DNA of 64,000 nt from Ustulina deusta (GCA_023159155.1 JAJNNX010000001.1:1488001-1552000), one strand, 5' to 3'. Numbered from the stretch's first letter, positions 24,451-36,596 are shown. The notes: a model not told the origin generated them from the letters alone. Program-made: numbers and translations.

Positions 24451-25386
24451 ATGGTCGTTTTACTAGTCAAGCTCGTTCACGGCAATTGTCGCTATGGCCC
24501 TAGCAATAGGTGTCGCGATTACCTGGAGGTAGTGGATGTTGATACAACAAATTCTAGACGACTTCAAAAATCGTTGGACAAAGTCGTATTCAATCGAGTT
24601 CAGCTAACCCACTTGAACGACGATACCGCGCAAAACGTGAGAAACACATATCAGTCTATCACCATCAAGTGGGAGGCATACGGAGACGCTGTGTCGCAAA
24701 ACCTTAATCTCATGGATGAAGAAGATTTCAACCGTCAGATGATTGTACTCCAGGCGCGAGGCTGGAAGGATATCTTGGAAGTCGACTTCCGCTACTACGA
24801 AGAGTTGGGCCGGAGAGCAGTTCGTATCCCAGTTAGATCTGCAGAAAGGACTGATGAATATCGTGGCATGCATGAGATGAGTGAGGAAGGAGGGGTGGTG
24901 GACACTAATTATCCACATGTTGAGGGTCGCGAAAGACCGATGGCACCGATCCATGAAGAGAATGATAGGGTGGACGATGGCGATTCCCACATTCATGAAG
25001 ACAATCCCTCTCACCCCAGCGACTCACCAGGGAAATGGCTCCTCGATTCTCTCGATTCTTCCTCTACCTCTAGGCCTGCAAACCAGCCCTGGGCAAAGGC
25101 ATCCCCGATGAGCATTTTTGATACCGAGCCTGTCGAGGACAATCCGTCTTCTATTCCTCACGCAGTCCAGCCCGTGGCGGTAAACACGACGGGGGTGGAC
25201 CCAACGCGCCCGAGCGGCAGTCGTGACCGCGCTCTCGCTTCACCTCATACACCTAGTTCTTCTGTTGGCGGATTCCGTATCGAGACAAGCACGCCATTGT
25301 GGATGGCCCGCAGAGACCAGCCGCTGTTCACTGCTAAATCAAATCCCTCCGCCAGTCTTGGAACTGACGGGGGACGGGGGAAATGA
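24451..25386 (+). CDS. Hypothetical acidic protein
   Basis: A 311-residue single-exon frame, not recognised. The N-terminal 120 residues look folded (VKLVHGNCRYGPSNRCRDYL, with KWEAYGDAVSQNLNLMDEEDF further on). The rest is rich in Asp, Ser, Pro and Glu and is probably disordered. An in-frame ATG at 24319 exists, but the extra 44 residues are Ser/Thr-rich and look like 5' leader, so 24451 is preferred. Just past the stop another frame (to 25561) keeps the same Ser-rich composition, so the gene may continue through an unplaced intron or frameshift. No signal peptide or membrane segment was seen. Confidence 0.55.
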   Translation: MVVLLVKLVHGNCRYGPSNRCRDYLEVVDVDTTNSRRLQKSLDKVVFNRVQLTHLNDDTAQNVRNTYQSITIKWEAYGDAVSQNLNLMDEEDFNRQMIVLQARGWKDILEVDFRYYEELGRRAVRIPVRSAERTDEYRGMHEMSEEGGVVDTNYPHVEGRERPMAPIHEENDRVDDGDSHIHEDNPSHPSDSPGKWLLDSLDSSSTSRPANQPWAKASPMSIFDTEPVEDNPSSIPHAVQPVAVNTTGVDPTRPSGSRDRALASPHTPSSSVGGFRIETSTPLWMARRDQPLFTAKSNPSASLGTDGGRGK

Positions 25387-25805
25387 CGGCGAATCTAATA
25401 CAGCTATACATACCCCCAGCCGCTCGACAAGTACCAAAGCAGCTGGAGTTGGCCGTGGAAAGTGTATTCAGTCATCGAGCTACTCCGAGTCCTACGTCTC
25501 GAAGCCTCGCTCATGCGACCACTCGGTTTCAGCATCCCGGCAATCTGACTCGAATTCCTGAAACCAAGTGCCCTAAATAGCTGTTGATCAACTACTGCAA
25601 TCGGGAATGGCGAAGGCGCTGTATTAAGAAGATAGGATGGCGAGCTGGTTCTCGTTTAGGGGGAAATTTTCGGGATTTTTGTCTTGTGGGTGACTTGGTA
25701 ACAACATATAGCTTAACACGTAGTCAAAATAAATTGCTTCCGGACTGCCTAGACCCCTCGACATCTGATTGAATACGGAATACTGTCCTTTAGATGAACA
25801 TGAAT

Positions 25806-26915
25806 TCATTGCATCTGGCCGGAGAGGTGAAAGTACTGCTCATGCAGTGCTGTATTCACGGATTCAGCATATCTTCCCATGAGTCCCAGCGAAAGCGCCA
25901 GCACGGCAAAGAACACCGACTTATACCACTTTGACCAGCAGAACTCGAAAAACTTGGTGTAGAGATTGATGCCCACGAAGGTTAATCCAAACCCTTTCGT
26001 GGTAGAGTCTCCGTATCGCAAACCATGCCAGATGGCTGTTGTCGCAGCACAGAGAAATCCAATGGACCACAAGGCCACCTTCCCCGATCCACCGCGGACA
26101 AAGTTGACTCCACGTAGTTTATCATTACCGAAAAGTGAAAGCATCCACAGCGCAATAAATAAGTAGAGCATGCCCCAAGTTCGCGTTGACGACCAGAGCA
26201 TAGCTGTGAGAGAGAGACCACGCATAAAACCAGATATTGTGATGAGCCCCGTGCCGAAAAAGACAAAGCGTAGCGGGTAACCCATGCCGAGGTAGTACGT
26301 GCCGCCGCTATAAGCAGTCCACGATCCAAACCAGGCCCCGAGCACGACCATGCCGCAGGACCAGATGAAATTCGACCGTACCAGCACCGCAGACGCTCCG
26401 TAAACGAGGGCGAGCGATAATTCTATATTGTGGAAAACGTGCAGATTTTGGCGCTTGTCAGCTTCCAATGCGACGGCGAGCTGCACCGCCGCGAGACCGA
26501 AAAGCAACGCGCCCAAGCTATGGACCGCCTCGGTGGAATAAATCTGCTGCGGCGCCGTCAGGGATCGTTGATATCCCCACACATGCGTCGCGATAGCGAG
26601 CGCGCTGGTTGCGGTCACGCGCACGGGTGAAGGCAACGCCAAGATACGCTTGATGATTCTCGGCACGGCGTTATTGAATACAAGACTGAGGACGGCGATG
26701 GCGAAGCAGATGACGGCCAGTCTGAAGGTGTATTTGGCGAATTTCTCCCAATTGAAGTCAGGCTGCTCCTGCACAACCTGGACGGTCGCGAGAAGATCGT
26801 CGACCATGTTTGCGTGGATGAGCTTGGAGTGTGACCAGTATTGCAGCGCCTTCCGCACTGCGTCGGCCTCGGCGGCCGTGAGCCCAAGTGATCGGTTGCT
26901 ATTTGAAGAGGCCAT
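25806..26915 (-). CDS. Polytopic membrane protein of unknown function
   Basis: A 369-residue single-exon frame starting MASSNSNRSLGLTAAEADA. The first 85 residues are soluble and helical (AEADAVRKALQYWSHSKLIH). About ten hydrophobic segments follow, beginning with FRLAVICFAIAVLSLVF. The layout, with a short helical N-domain and then many membrane helices, resembles bacterial and fungal DUF2157/DUF4401-like proteins, but I cannot confirm that. There is no signal peptide. The start is the second possible codon in the frame; the upstream GTG region adds a poor sequence. Confidence 0.75.
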   Translation of the reverse strand: MASSNSNRSLGLTAAEADAVRKALQYWSHSKLIHANMVDDLLATVQVVQEQPDFNWEKFAKYTFRLAVICFAIAVLSLVFNNAVPRIIKRILALPSPVRVTATSALAIATHVWGYQRSLTAPQQIYSTEAVHSLGALLFGLAAVQLAVALEADKRQNLHVFHNIELSLALVYGASAVLVRSNFIWSCGMVVLGAWFGSWTAYSGGTYYLGMGYPLRFVFFGTGLITISGFMRGLSLTAMLWSSTRTWGMLYLFIALWMLSLFGNDKLRGVNFVRGGSGKVALWSIGFLCAATTAIWHGLRYGDSTTKGFGLTFVGINLYTKFFEFCWSKWYKSVFFAVLALSLGLMGRYAESVNTALHEQYFHLSGQMQ

Positions 26916-27824
26916 GGTAATATAGATATCGAAGACGTGACGTTGAGGAGGCGTCAAATCCTGGCTGTCATCGGATGATAAGTTGGGGGATCACGGTCCA
27001 TGAAGCCTTGGACGGGCTTAAATATGAATTGGAGGTGACGGGGGACATTGCCAAGGTCATTTTCAGCCCTATCTAGGACTTACACCAGATACCGGTAGGC
27101 TGGATTCTCGTCATAACGGAAATTCTGCCTGGGACATGCCGCTTTTAGTCCGCGGCCGACCTGAGTAGAGCCCACTTTTGCACAAGCCAAAAAAAAAAAA
27201 AAAGGATGGAAAGGCAGAAAAGATGTTGTACTGTTGATGGAGGGGTCCATAGCGTAAGCCTGCCAGCTAAATACAGTGCTAGCCTCACACCTTCCTCCCT
27301 ACACCTTACACCCAGTGAATCTGCCCACTGCCAAATGGCCTCAGCCATGATTCAATAAGTTGTCTTCCGCGAAAGACTGGCTTAATTTAGACAGTAACCG
27401 CCACACATGTTAGCGTACCTAGTACACCTAGTATAGTCCATCTACTGCATGTCATGTTGTGGTAATAAGTGGGATTCTCATGCACTATCCTTCGTACCTG
27501 CAGACACTATCAGAATTACTAGGTCGATCTAAATGCCTTAGTGTCTTCACTGCATGTCACCCCTTAGCAGGCTCCTGTCAGGCTTTCTCCATGCCGACCT
27601 GACGACGACTTACAACATCAGGACTCTTCAATATCGGAAGGCCGCAGGCCAGTAAATCATCATCTGGCAGCTGGGCGTCGGGTGCTGCCGGTTGTCGGCG
27701 CCTGACCCCAACATTTATCACGGTTGGTTACCTACTTAGGTAAAATCCTTCAACCGTGCACGAAATCAAAATACTCCTCTCTGGAAAGTCACGCCCAGAC
27801 AGGGATGCGTTCGAGGAGCGAGTC

Positions 27825-29043
27825 ATGGATAGCCCATACTCGCACGAGCTGCAAGTGGCCATCCGCGCGGTCCAGTCGGCGGCCAAGATCAGCCAGTCGG
27901 TTCTCTCCTCGGACGACAAGGGCACCGTCGAGAAAGCCGACCTGAGCCCCGTCACCATCGCCGACTTCGCCATCCAGGCCCTCCTGACAGCCTCCGTCCA
28001 CGGCGTCTTTCCCGACGACGCCTTCGTCGGAGAAGAGTCCGCCGCAGACCTGCGCGAGAACCCGCTTCTTCTGCGCCGCGTCTGGGAACTTCTTCTCCGC
28101 CTGCGCGATGACGAGGCAGAGTCCCTGTGTAAATTGCCGCCGTCGCCCGAGGACATGTGCGACATGATAGACAGATGTGGCTTTGGAGAGCCTGGCGGAC
28201 CCGAGTCCGGCCGGGTTTGGGGTGCGTGTCCAAAGCCTCCCGCCCCCTCCCCCTCCGATCCCTTACTTCTTTTCCTCGTAGGGTGGAGCAGGTTCCACAA
28301 GACTGGACTTACGTACAGCTCTCGACTAACGCCTTTCTCCGCACGCAGTCTTCGACCCCATCGATGGGACCCAGACTTTTGTGCGACGTGAGGCTTACGC
28401 CATCAATGTGGCGCTCCTGGAAGGCGGGAGACAGGTTCTCAGCGTCGTGGGCTGCCCGACCCTTCCCGCAGACGTCAGTGCGCCTATCGACAACTCCACC
28501 GTTGACCCAACCGGGCTGGGATCTATTGTCTTCGCCGTGAAGGGACACGGCACCTATGTGCGTCCGCTCGTGGAAAAGGCTGGTGGGGAAGTCGTGGTTC
28601 GAAAACTCGAACCATATGCCGCATCCGTGTCTGTCGCAGATTTGCGTGCTGTCTCGTGTTACTACATGCTGGACTCCGGTGTAGACGATGCACATGAGGC
28701 GATCCTGTCTAGACTTGGCATCACTACCAAGGGCTGCGACTTTCTTGCCTGGGTACTACGCTGGGTGACTCTAGGATTGGGCCTTGCGAACATTACCGTC
28801 TGGGTGTACAGAAAACGCGAGCGGACTGCCAAGATTTGGGACCACGCTGGGGCTATGCTCCTTTTCGAGGAGCTTGGTGGCAAAATCACAGATATAGATG
28901 GGAAAGAAATCGACTTGACCGCGGGGCGTAAGTTGACCCAAAACCATGGCTTCGTAGCTGCCCCAAGGGGCCTTCATGATCTAGTTCTCAAGACAGTGCA
29001 CGATGTGTTGCATGAGCAAGGCAAAGCAAACCTTCTAGCCTAG
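27825..29043 (+). CDS. 3'(2'),5'-bisphosphate nucleotidase / inositol phosphatase homologue
   Basis: A 363-residue, Mg2+-dependent, Li+-sensitive phosphatase of the Hal2/IMPase superfamily. Typical members turn PAP into AMP during sulfate assimilation. Two exons (27825-28221, 28349-29043) are joined by a 127-nt GTGCGT...GCAG intron that restores WVFDPIDGT. Motifs in order: DLSPVTIADFAIQALL (residues about 41-56), FVGEES (about 68), the metal site DPIDGTQTF just after the junction, and IWDHAGAMLLFEELGG near residue 290. The usual GFLRG and GQYAV that follow DPIDGT are replaced by TFVRREAYAIN, and the region before IWDHAG is unlike standard Hal2. It is therefore a diverged paralogue and the substrate is open. 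The start is the first ATG (27825). Confidence 0.85.
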
Positions 29044-29415
29044 ATAGTTCTTTAGTCTATGCAGGTCACTGGTCCTGGTGGAGTTGATAGCTTCTTCTGA
29101 CTAGCATATGTCTAGAAAGTTAGAATTAAACTAAAGCTGTATAGAAGCAACCGACGCTCTGTCGGAAGCCTCCTACCAACTTTCTAGAATGGCAGCCGGA
29201 ATCGGGGTAAACCTTGTTACGTAGAACCGTCGCCTCGATGAAGTGCGAGCATTTTTGCGCTAGACGTCAACATACGACGAGGCCAGTAGAAGGATACGGA
29301 TTGCCGAGGATATCGGAATATTATATTAGTAGTAATTCACATTATGTATGTATACTCATTATTTTCAATGCCGACTAACGCTCGGTTAGCTTCCCAGGAA
29401 TGTCAATCCTTCTAC

Positions 29416-30812
29416 CTATTTGGACTGCGCAGCATATCCTGTCGTAGGCACTGGTTTCTCCAACCGCCAAGCCCATAGTAGCCAGTCTTCAAATACGAGG
29501 AAGTTGAGTAGGAACCGATTGCAGAGGAATGAGAAACCCACTACAACAGCCCCGGCGAATGCATCAAGGACATAGTGGTTGGCTGTGGCGATGATGGCGA
29601 GTAGAATCAAGGCTGGATAGAAAATACCGAGCAATAGGAGGACGATACGAGAGCCTACCGGGCGCGGTACGTCTCCGCTCTCTTGCTTAAGAATTCCGTT
29701 CATTTCGAGGTCGTCATTCGTCTCAACACCGAGGAGGTGGAGGTGGCGCAAAAATCCGCTCTCGTAGACCAATGTACAACCGATGGCAAAAGCATATCCA
29801 AAATGCATGCTTGGCATGGCTGCGAGTGCGTTGACGTAGTCCCCTTTCATCCAGACGCTACTTGCGTCCTCGGCTTCCACTGTGTCGACGAAGCCGTACT
29901 CCTTCGGCAGAAGGCGGGGAGGCATGCATGGATACAGGGTGAAAACGAAGAAGGCGACGAAATTCGACAGTGAAAGAGTGCGCCGTGCAATGCAAAACCG
30001 TCTATGCGTTGGTGCCGTGGCGTAGTAGTAGGCAATGAAGCTAGAGAGAATTTAGTCGTTTGGATTCTCCGCAAATTGCGGGATGCTTACGCGGCTGTTC
30101 CAGGGATATGGATGAGAGCGTATGCCCGATTGAGGAAGGCGAGAGCAGACCCCCTCCAGTCGCCCACGTTGGCACCAGTCAGAAACCACTGCTGGATTCT
30201 CCATTCCACCCATCGTGTATTGTTCGTGACACTAGCCATTCCGGTTATCCGCGCCTCAAACTCGAGAATCGATGTGCCGTGACCTTGAGCGATATCCCAG
30301 AGACCCTGGCTACCACCATACCAATGGCTTGTGATTAATATCGTCCCGCGATAGAGAACAAGCGCAATGGCCCAATAAAACATCTCAATAAGGAATGGGA
30401 ATTTCTGCAGAATTCTTGAGTGCCTGTGTCGAGCAAATCGGCTTGAATTGGGAGTTCGAACGGTCCATCGACCGAGTATTCGGCGTGTCTTGGGAGGGTG
30501 GAGGGAGGCTAAGTCTTCGGGCCGTTCCCAGTCGCTGCTCGATGACCTTTGGGACTCTGGGCTCAGGAGTGATCGTGCACTTTCTTCTGGCGATCGACGG
30601 AAAATGGAGTAGTTCTTTCGCCGCGTAACATACATGGCCGTCAAAAGGACGACCACAATGACCTAGATATAGCGAATATGGTGAATTAGAGGTTTGCATG
30701 TTGCGCGCAGAAACGAGGCCAGACTTACCAATGGTTCCATCCACTTACTCCAGACCTGCTGCTTCCATTCAGCCCTATCTCGCCACGACGGGCCTCCATC
30801 TTCTTGAGCCAT
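29416..30812 (-). CDS. PAP2-type membrane phosphotransferase, Aur1-like
   Basis: A predicted 426-residue protein from three exons (30812-30729, 30662-30091, 30040-29416), with GTAAGT and GTAAGC donors and phases that agree. The acid-phosphatase/PAP2 signature is present: MPSMHFGYAFAIG (residues about 270-282) and ANHYVLDAFAGA (about 350). These provide the two catalytic histidines and Asp used by inositol phosphorylceramide synthase and related enzymes. At least five hydrophobic helices are present (for example IEMFYWAIALVLYRGTIL and GIFYPALILLAII). The N-terminal loop is Ser/Arg-rich and cytosolic. It probably sits in an ER or Golgi membrane and transfers or removes a lipid phosphate group. 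It is not the canonical IPC synthase by length or by loop sequence, so the exact reaction is unknown. Confidence 0.85.
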
Positions 30813-33531
30813 GATGAATGGCCGCCCGTGACTGCGTCCACGGTCACGTGTGCATACAATACAAGCGAAAATAAGACGTAGACCGGCCTGCTGATGATGA
30901 TGGTAGGTGATGTAGAAGCAAGGAACAGAAGAGAACCAGTCGACATGCAGATCGCACCTCAAACTCGGGGTGCTTGAAGGAGAGAGACAGGCGGCAATGG
31001 CAAGTGAGAACGTGAAGAAAATGAGAAAGGCGAGAGCAGAATGAGGAAGGGGTGCATTCCGAGGTGGAGTTCAATAGGAGGGACCAGGGATGTCAATACT
31101 GCGCAGTTTGGTTGTGTCGGAGACGGGTGCCACTGGATACCGGATGCCAAGTAAACTTTGCAATCTTCTTTTGTCTTGGAGCACGGTACTGTGTGTTTAT
31201 TGAAAGGAGGGAATAAAGGGAATGGGATCCCCCCAGCGGCCCATAACCCCAGGCTGAGTCTACATATATGTAGGTATGCCTAGGTACTACATCATGTAGC
31301 GGACTACCTAAGTGTAGGTAGTATCGGCAGGAAAATTTGCCGATTACCCGACCTAGGGATTGATTCATTCATTTCGCGGGCTAGGCAAGTGCTGGCATTC
31401 ACTGCAAAGGTCAGGGAAGATAAATGCCAAGATGAATGCCAAGAGGATTGCCAAGATAAATACTCTCGCAATTGATGGAGGATTGTGCCTTTGGTGTGGA
31501 TACCTACCCAGCCTTACCTATTGAGGCCAACATACTTACTAGTAGTAAACCGGGTATAGTGCACTGTTCTCCAGCACAGCACAGACCTCAGGTGATGTAC
31601 CTACAGTAGTGCACATGGGGGCGCCAGGGGTCCACGCGACGCGTGGCGAGTAAGGTACCTACTGATGTATCTGCTGCCATCTAGTAGTGTTACGTGGAGC
31701 TACGCCGACAATTCCTATAGGTATTGCAGGAAAAAAGAACAGTGTAGGAGAAAGCAAAAGCCACATCTAAGCACTTGTGCATGACGTATCTACCTACCTT
31801 ACTGTACACGTATGAGCACAAAGGCTTACGAACATTCCATGTGAACTAAACGTTTCTTGTCTTAGTAGTATGGGTGTGGCTTTTGAACTATGCCTAAATG
31901 GGAAAGAACTACCGATACTAGTATACACCGACCTACACTCACTAGTTTACCCTCCACTACAGCACACACGCTGGTCTACATATATGTATCCTACAGTAGG
32001 ACAACATACCTACTTAGTATGTACCTGGAAGTACGCTTAGGTAGATCGTGTATGACGTCTTCATCAGAAGGAACCGAGAGTAGACGCAGTATGGTCGAAC
32101 TGGAACCACCCGATGTGAGAACGAGCGTCATGCGCCATGGTACACCACAGGACAGTTTCGAACTTTAGGTATGCGTAGGGTCTGCGCAAAAATAAGGTAC
32201 CGTAGTCTGTGTGCCATACAGAGCGCTTCATGTTTCAGGAGAGCGATCATGAACAAATGGGCATCTTAATTTAGTCGCTGTCTAGAATGGACAAGACAAT
32301 CCGATCCTGAACCAAGTTTTTTGGTACCTACTGTAGTGTAGGTGCTGCCAATGACGTCCTCGCTGCGGCAATAGCCATATACAGTAAGCACGGTATCGAT
32401 TTATCTTCATTTTGTCACCCAAGATCCAGGTACCTATACTTCTTACAACCAATCAAGCCGGCCTTCACGTGATCTTACCTGGTGGTTATCCTAACAATAT
32501 CAAAGAAAAGAAAAGAGACGGGAATATGTAATATAGAGTACACCTGGTGTAGAGTAGTTCAGATCAATAATTACCTGACTATGTAAGGAGGTACCTTGGC
32601 AGTCGTGCCACGAACTACAACCTGGAATACGGGGATGCAAGCAGATACTAGGTGTAGTGTACGACCTTAGTGATGTCTATAGTAGCTCCCGTTACCTATT
32701 TTAAGGCTAAGGAACCCCCTTCCTGGCTGTGCAACATCCAGCTTGTCCGACTCTTGGCGGGGTTTGATCCCTCCTCCAAGCCTCGGCTTCATTGCTGTCA
32801 AGAGAGAAATATATCCCTGCCCTAATCAAGCCAGAAATGTGGTCGACGCTACCTCTTACCTCTACTTTGCCTTTAGCATCATGACTTTAACTGACTCTCA
32901 AGCTAGGTACCTAGGGTATACTAGGAGATAGCTAGGGAATGATAACTTAAGTATGCGAACAGACAAAGTTTTAGTTGTTCAGCCAGTCAGCACAGCTGGT
33001 GGCAGCCGATGAGCAGCTGTGTTCAATCCTCAGTCAGCTACCTGCATGGAACCAAGCTTGGTGATGGATTGGGAGCTCAGGCCAATCAAAACGCGAGGCG
33101 TTCCCCAACCACCCCTTTTTGTCCGGCCAACGTGTGCGACACTAACAGCATTGGCCAATCCAACCCACCTGAGCTCGAGACGGGAGGCAGCTTCAGAGCC
33201 TTGTTTGTCGCTTTGTTGCATGTTATCTGCCACACAGGCACTCTGCATCGTTCTTCCACCACCATCTTTTATTTAATTTATGCGGTTGGGACCCTTGTAT
33301 TCCTTTCTTGCCTCCTCTCTCCTTTCCCCGAGGACACACCTTCGTGATCCTAAGACCAGGCCCCCTCGTGTCGCGTCTGTTTTAATCCGATTTCGCCATC
33401 GTTTAATAAAAATTGTCCAGACAGTGAATGCACGTGTCGCGCAGCCTGACGCCACATTCCCTTCATCCCTCAACTACAGCGTTGGCGCATACGTCAATCG
33501 ATAATTGTTGTACTCCACCTGATTCGCTGCA
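30813..33531. other. Spacer rich in TACCTA/TAGGTA motifs
   Basis: This 2.7-kb spacer between divergent genes holds no convincing coding sequence. From about 31250 to 32950 the hexamer-like words TACCTA, TAGGTA, GGTACCTA and AGTGTAGG recur on both strands, many within 20-60 bp of each other. The final 300 bp before the BTB gene is C/T-rich, typical of a fungal promoter. Confidence 0.5.
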
Positions 33532-34497
33532 ATGGCCGAGGAATATGCCGAAGAGATAATTGAGGAGCAGCCCCCCAATCCCGCGGGCGACGTCGAGATG
33601 GGCGAGGGCGCCGAGGGCGACGAACGCATAGTGCTCCCCTTCGCCGAGGGGGGCGAGTCGGAGCCGCGCACTACCTTTATCAGCTACTTGACGAGCCCTG
33701 TAGTCACCTTAATCGTCGGCAGTGCCGAGAGCGAGACCATCCTTACCGCGCATCAGGCTTTGTTGGTTCAGAGTCCCTTTTTCGCCGATGCTTGCGCCGC
33801 TTTTGCCGACGACGGAAGTGTAAGACGCGCCCCTGTACCTCGCAGTTTGCCTTCTCACGCACTACTAACGTCGATCATTTTCTTAGCCGCGACACATCGA
33901 GCTCGTGAGTGAGGAAATCGATGCCGTTGGCTGCTTCCTCGAGTACCTATACACCGGCGACTATTTCCCCAAGAAAGTGCCGGGCCAGCGTTCGCTTGAG
34001 CCAGACCCCTCCCTGCCAGCCATAGACGAGACCGGTGAACAGCTCCTCAAGCATGCCCGCGTCTACACGATAGCTGAGAGGTTTGGCGTGGATAAACTCA
34101 GGAGCTTGGCAAGCAGCAAGATCCACTGCGTCAATTCGACCGCCAAGGGCGAGCTCACCTATGCTCGCTACATCTACCAGTACACCAAAACAGACGACAC
34201 CACGGTGCGCGCACCAGTCGCCAACTTTTGGGCTACTCGTAGTCACACTCTCCGTTCCGAGGCTGAAGATGAGTTCCGTGCACTTTGCTTGGAGTTCCCT
34301 CAATTCGGTTACGACATACTTAGTAAGTCTCATTTTGCTATCGTGACTAGCTCAGCTGCTGCAATGTGTCGAGGTATACCAATATTAACCCTTTTCCAGC
34401 TCGTGTTCTCGACGAAAAGCTCAAGCGCGAGAGAAACGAGAAGATGACGCCTGGCGCTGGAAGCGCGCGCAAACGGGCTCGGCACAGCAACATCTAA
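33532..34497 (+). CDS. BTB/POZ domain protein
   Basis: A 273-residue protein from three exons (33532-33819, 33887-34322, 34400-34497) with clean GT-AG introns. After an acidic N-terminus (EEYAEEIIEEQPPNPAGD), the BTB fold begins near residue 45: VVTLIVGSAES, ILTAHQALLVQSPFFADAC and, across the first intron, IDAVGCFLEYLYTGDYFPK. The remaining half is helical (LLKHARVYTIAERFGVDKL) and the C-terminus is basic (SARKRARHSNI), a possible nuclear signal. Small fungal BTB proteins of this layout are usually adaptors, some for cullin-3 ligases. The partner cannot be told. The start is the only good ATG before the BTB fold. Confidence 0.88.
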
Positions 34498-35068
34498 AGA
34501 AGATATTATATGCCATTTGGCTGAATTGTGATCTCGGTGCAGGCAATTTTGAATTCGAGCGAAAACTAGGGGTCGCTATGGAATTACCGTTCAGATGTTG
34601 ATAGTGAGTATTGCTGTAGGAGAGTCTTGGTGTCGTTGCTTTTACTATGTCACCCTACGTACGGCAAAGAAACGACATGTTCACTCAGACGATTGGACGG
34701 CACGGATTTGCTTGCGACGGGGTATACGGCTTGCTGCTGGTGTAGGAGGGTATGGATGGTACGGTATGGGCTAGGAACTGTAAGAATAAGGTGATCGGGA
34801 GGCGGCGCATTCATATCGGAACTCCAGGCTCTTGCGGATTGTCAGCCTAGCTCCTCCGTCCGCTTCCTGCAATAGTTCTCTACAATTGCGTGGTGCCGGA
34901 TATCTATAGCGTTCATGGAGGGCAGTCCAGCTCACTGGCGTCATAAATGTTGTCACTCCCACCTGTCCCAGACCATGCCTCCCACTATTATGAGCTGGCT
35001 GACACATGAAGTATACACCATTGTTCTATTAGGCAATTCAAGGCGGGGAAGGGGTATTCTCATTGCTC

Positions 35069-36596
35069 CTATGTTCCCATCACCTCTTCAAAGGCATCAG
35101 GAAGCCAGTCATCCCAAAAGTCCCAACCCTCGGGTTTTGGGAACTCGGCATCGTAGAGTCTCCCCCCGGCTTCTATGGAATCAGCCTCGCTTTGTATCAT
35201 CTTTGCCCTGAGCTGCCCGCGCGTGTTCCCCGTCAGGACGCCGCCTACGTAGGACCAGTACGGTTGCAGGCTCCCGAATGTGTACTCATAGCGCAGCGAG
35301 GGTGATTTAAACACGTCTATGTGGATGCGAATCGAGCTCGCGTCTACTCGGATGCAAGAGTCAGTTGTTGTTTGTTCTTCTTCTTCTTCTTCTTAAGAGT
35401 GCGCGTAAGGCAGGCTCTCGGAAATGAAGTATCAAGAAAAGAAAAAGATACCCCTGCTGTGTAGTTACTGTGTCTTGGGGGGGTTTAGAAGGACTTTGGA
35501 AATGGAAATGACCTGCCTTCCCGTTGCTCATCGGAGACAATATCCGCGACGCAGAAACTGGAGTACTCGAGCACCGAGTCCGGCTGGGGCGGCCGCGCGA
35601 CGCCAGCGGTGCCGAGCTTCATCGTCCACGTGTCGGCGCCGCCGATGCGGCGGTCCTGGCCCAGGCATACGCCGAGCGGGAAGGTGTCACGCGGGTACTT
35701 CTTCGACCTGTCGCGACGGCCGAGGTTCACGGGCCGCGTGCGCAGTCGCCAGCCGCGCCGCGAATACTTCTTGTGCAGCTCGACGTCGTAGTCGTTGGCG
35801 TGCGTCAGCACCACCGTCTCGCGGAAAAGCAGCGTCGCCCGCGGGAAGACGCAGTACGCCTTGTTCCACGAGATGAAGTTCACGATGCACGACGTGTAGT
35901 ACGTGCCGAGGATGGCCGCCACTGGGTGGTTCTTGGTGGCCACGAGCTGCACCTTGAGGACTTGTGAGGAGGTCCTGCCGCCGCCCGCGGACTTGGTGTA
36001 AGTGACGATCTGAAGCTGTCAGCGTGTAGAGAGAAAGGAGGGCGTAGCGTGGACGATGACAAACCCTTTCTATGTGTTGCAGTCGGCAGAAGGTATCGTA
36101 GTCGAGAAGCTCGATGTCTTGATTTCTAGTCAGCTCGTACCCTTCGGCCTCGACGAGGTACTTCCCCAGACTCTCGACGCCCTCGCCCTCGCGAAGGTTG
36201 ATGTCGAGGTCGGACTCGGGCCAGAACTTGTTCGCGAAGAACTGCAGCGCGAAACTGCCGGATATCAAGGCGTCGGCTCGGCCGAGCTCGGCGCGGAAGG
36301 CTACAGGATCCTGGAAGAAACGCCCGAGCTTCTTGTTGATGTCCCACTATAACCGCTGGAGTCAGTAATTACTCTTTTAAGTAGTTCTGGAGCTCTCAAG
36401 TTACTAGAAAGGGGAGAAAATGACTCCAGCGGTAACTCACGAGGTACGTGCGGAGATCCTCACGCAGACCCGACGAGGTCCGACAGAGGTTCAGAATGCT
36501 CCTCGTGTCGAGATCGTGGATGATGCGGCTTTGTATGGGGTATTGACTGAGCAGGTAGCGTATGGTTGAGCCATGGCCCTCGCCGGTTGTCCCCAT
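35069..36596 (-). CDS. Nucleotidyltransferase-like fungal protein
   Basis: A predicted 401-residue protein from four exons (36596-36441, 36346-36065, 36009-35517, 35343-35069). Exon 1 has an F-box-like helical start (SRIIHDLDTRSILNLCRTSS). Exon 2 shows ADALISGSFALQFFANKFW followed by SDLDINL, the GS...D.D pattern of nucleotidyltransferase-fold proteins; similar fungal proteins are annotated only as hypothetical. Exon 3 contains VLKVQLVATKNHPVAAI and many Trp/Arg-rich stretches. The last intron (35516-35344) has no GT donor in the right phase. A GC-AG intron (AAG|GCAGGT...GAGTAG) keeps the frame and leads to ASSIRIHIDVFKSPSLRYE. If that exon is wrong, the protein would end at about 35485. The start is an ATG in good context. 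Confidence 0.7.

Noticed and set aside
29111..29190. Inverted repeat CTAGAAAGTT…AACTTTCTAG with an inner CCGAC/GTCGG hairpin after the Hal2-like gene
   Set aside because: Could be a tiny foldback element or a 3' processing signal; too short and single to call.
30004..30656. ORFs on both strands within the PAP2-like gene
   Set aside because: The minus-strand exon with PAP2 context explains the region.
35424..35967. Arg- and Ala-rich ORFs on the plus strand
   Set aside because: Antisense shadows of the GC-rich nucleotidyltransferase-like exons.
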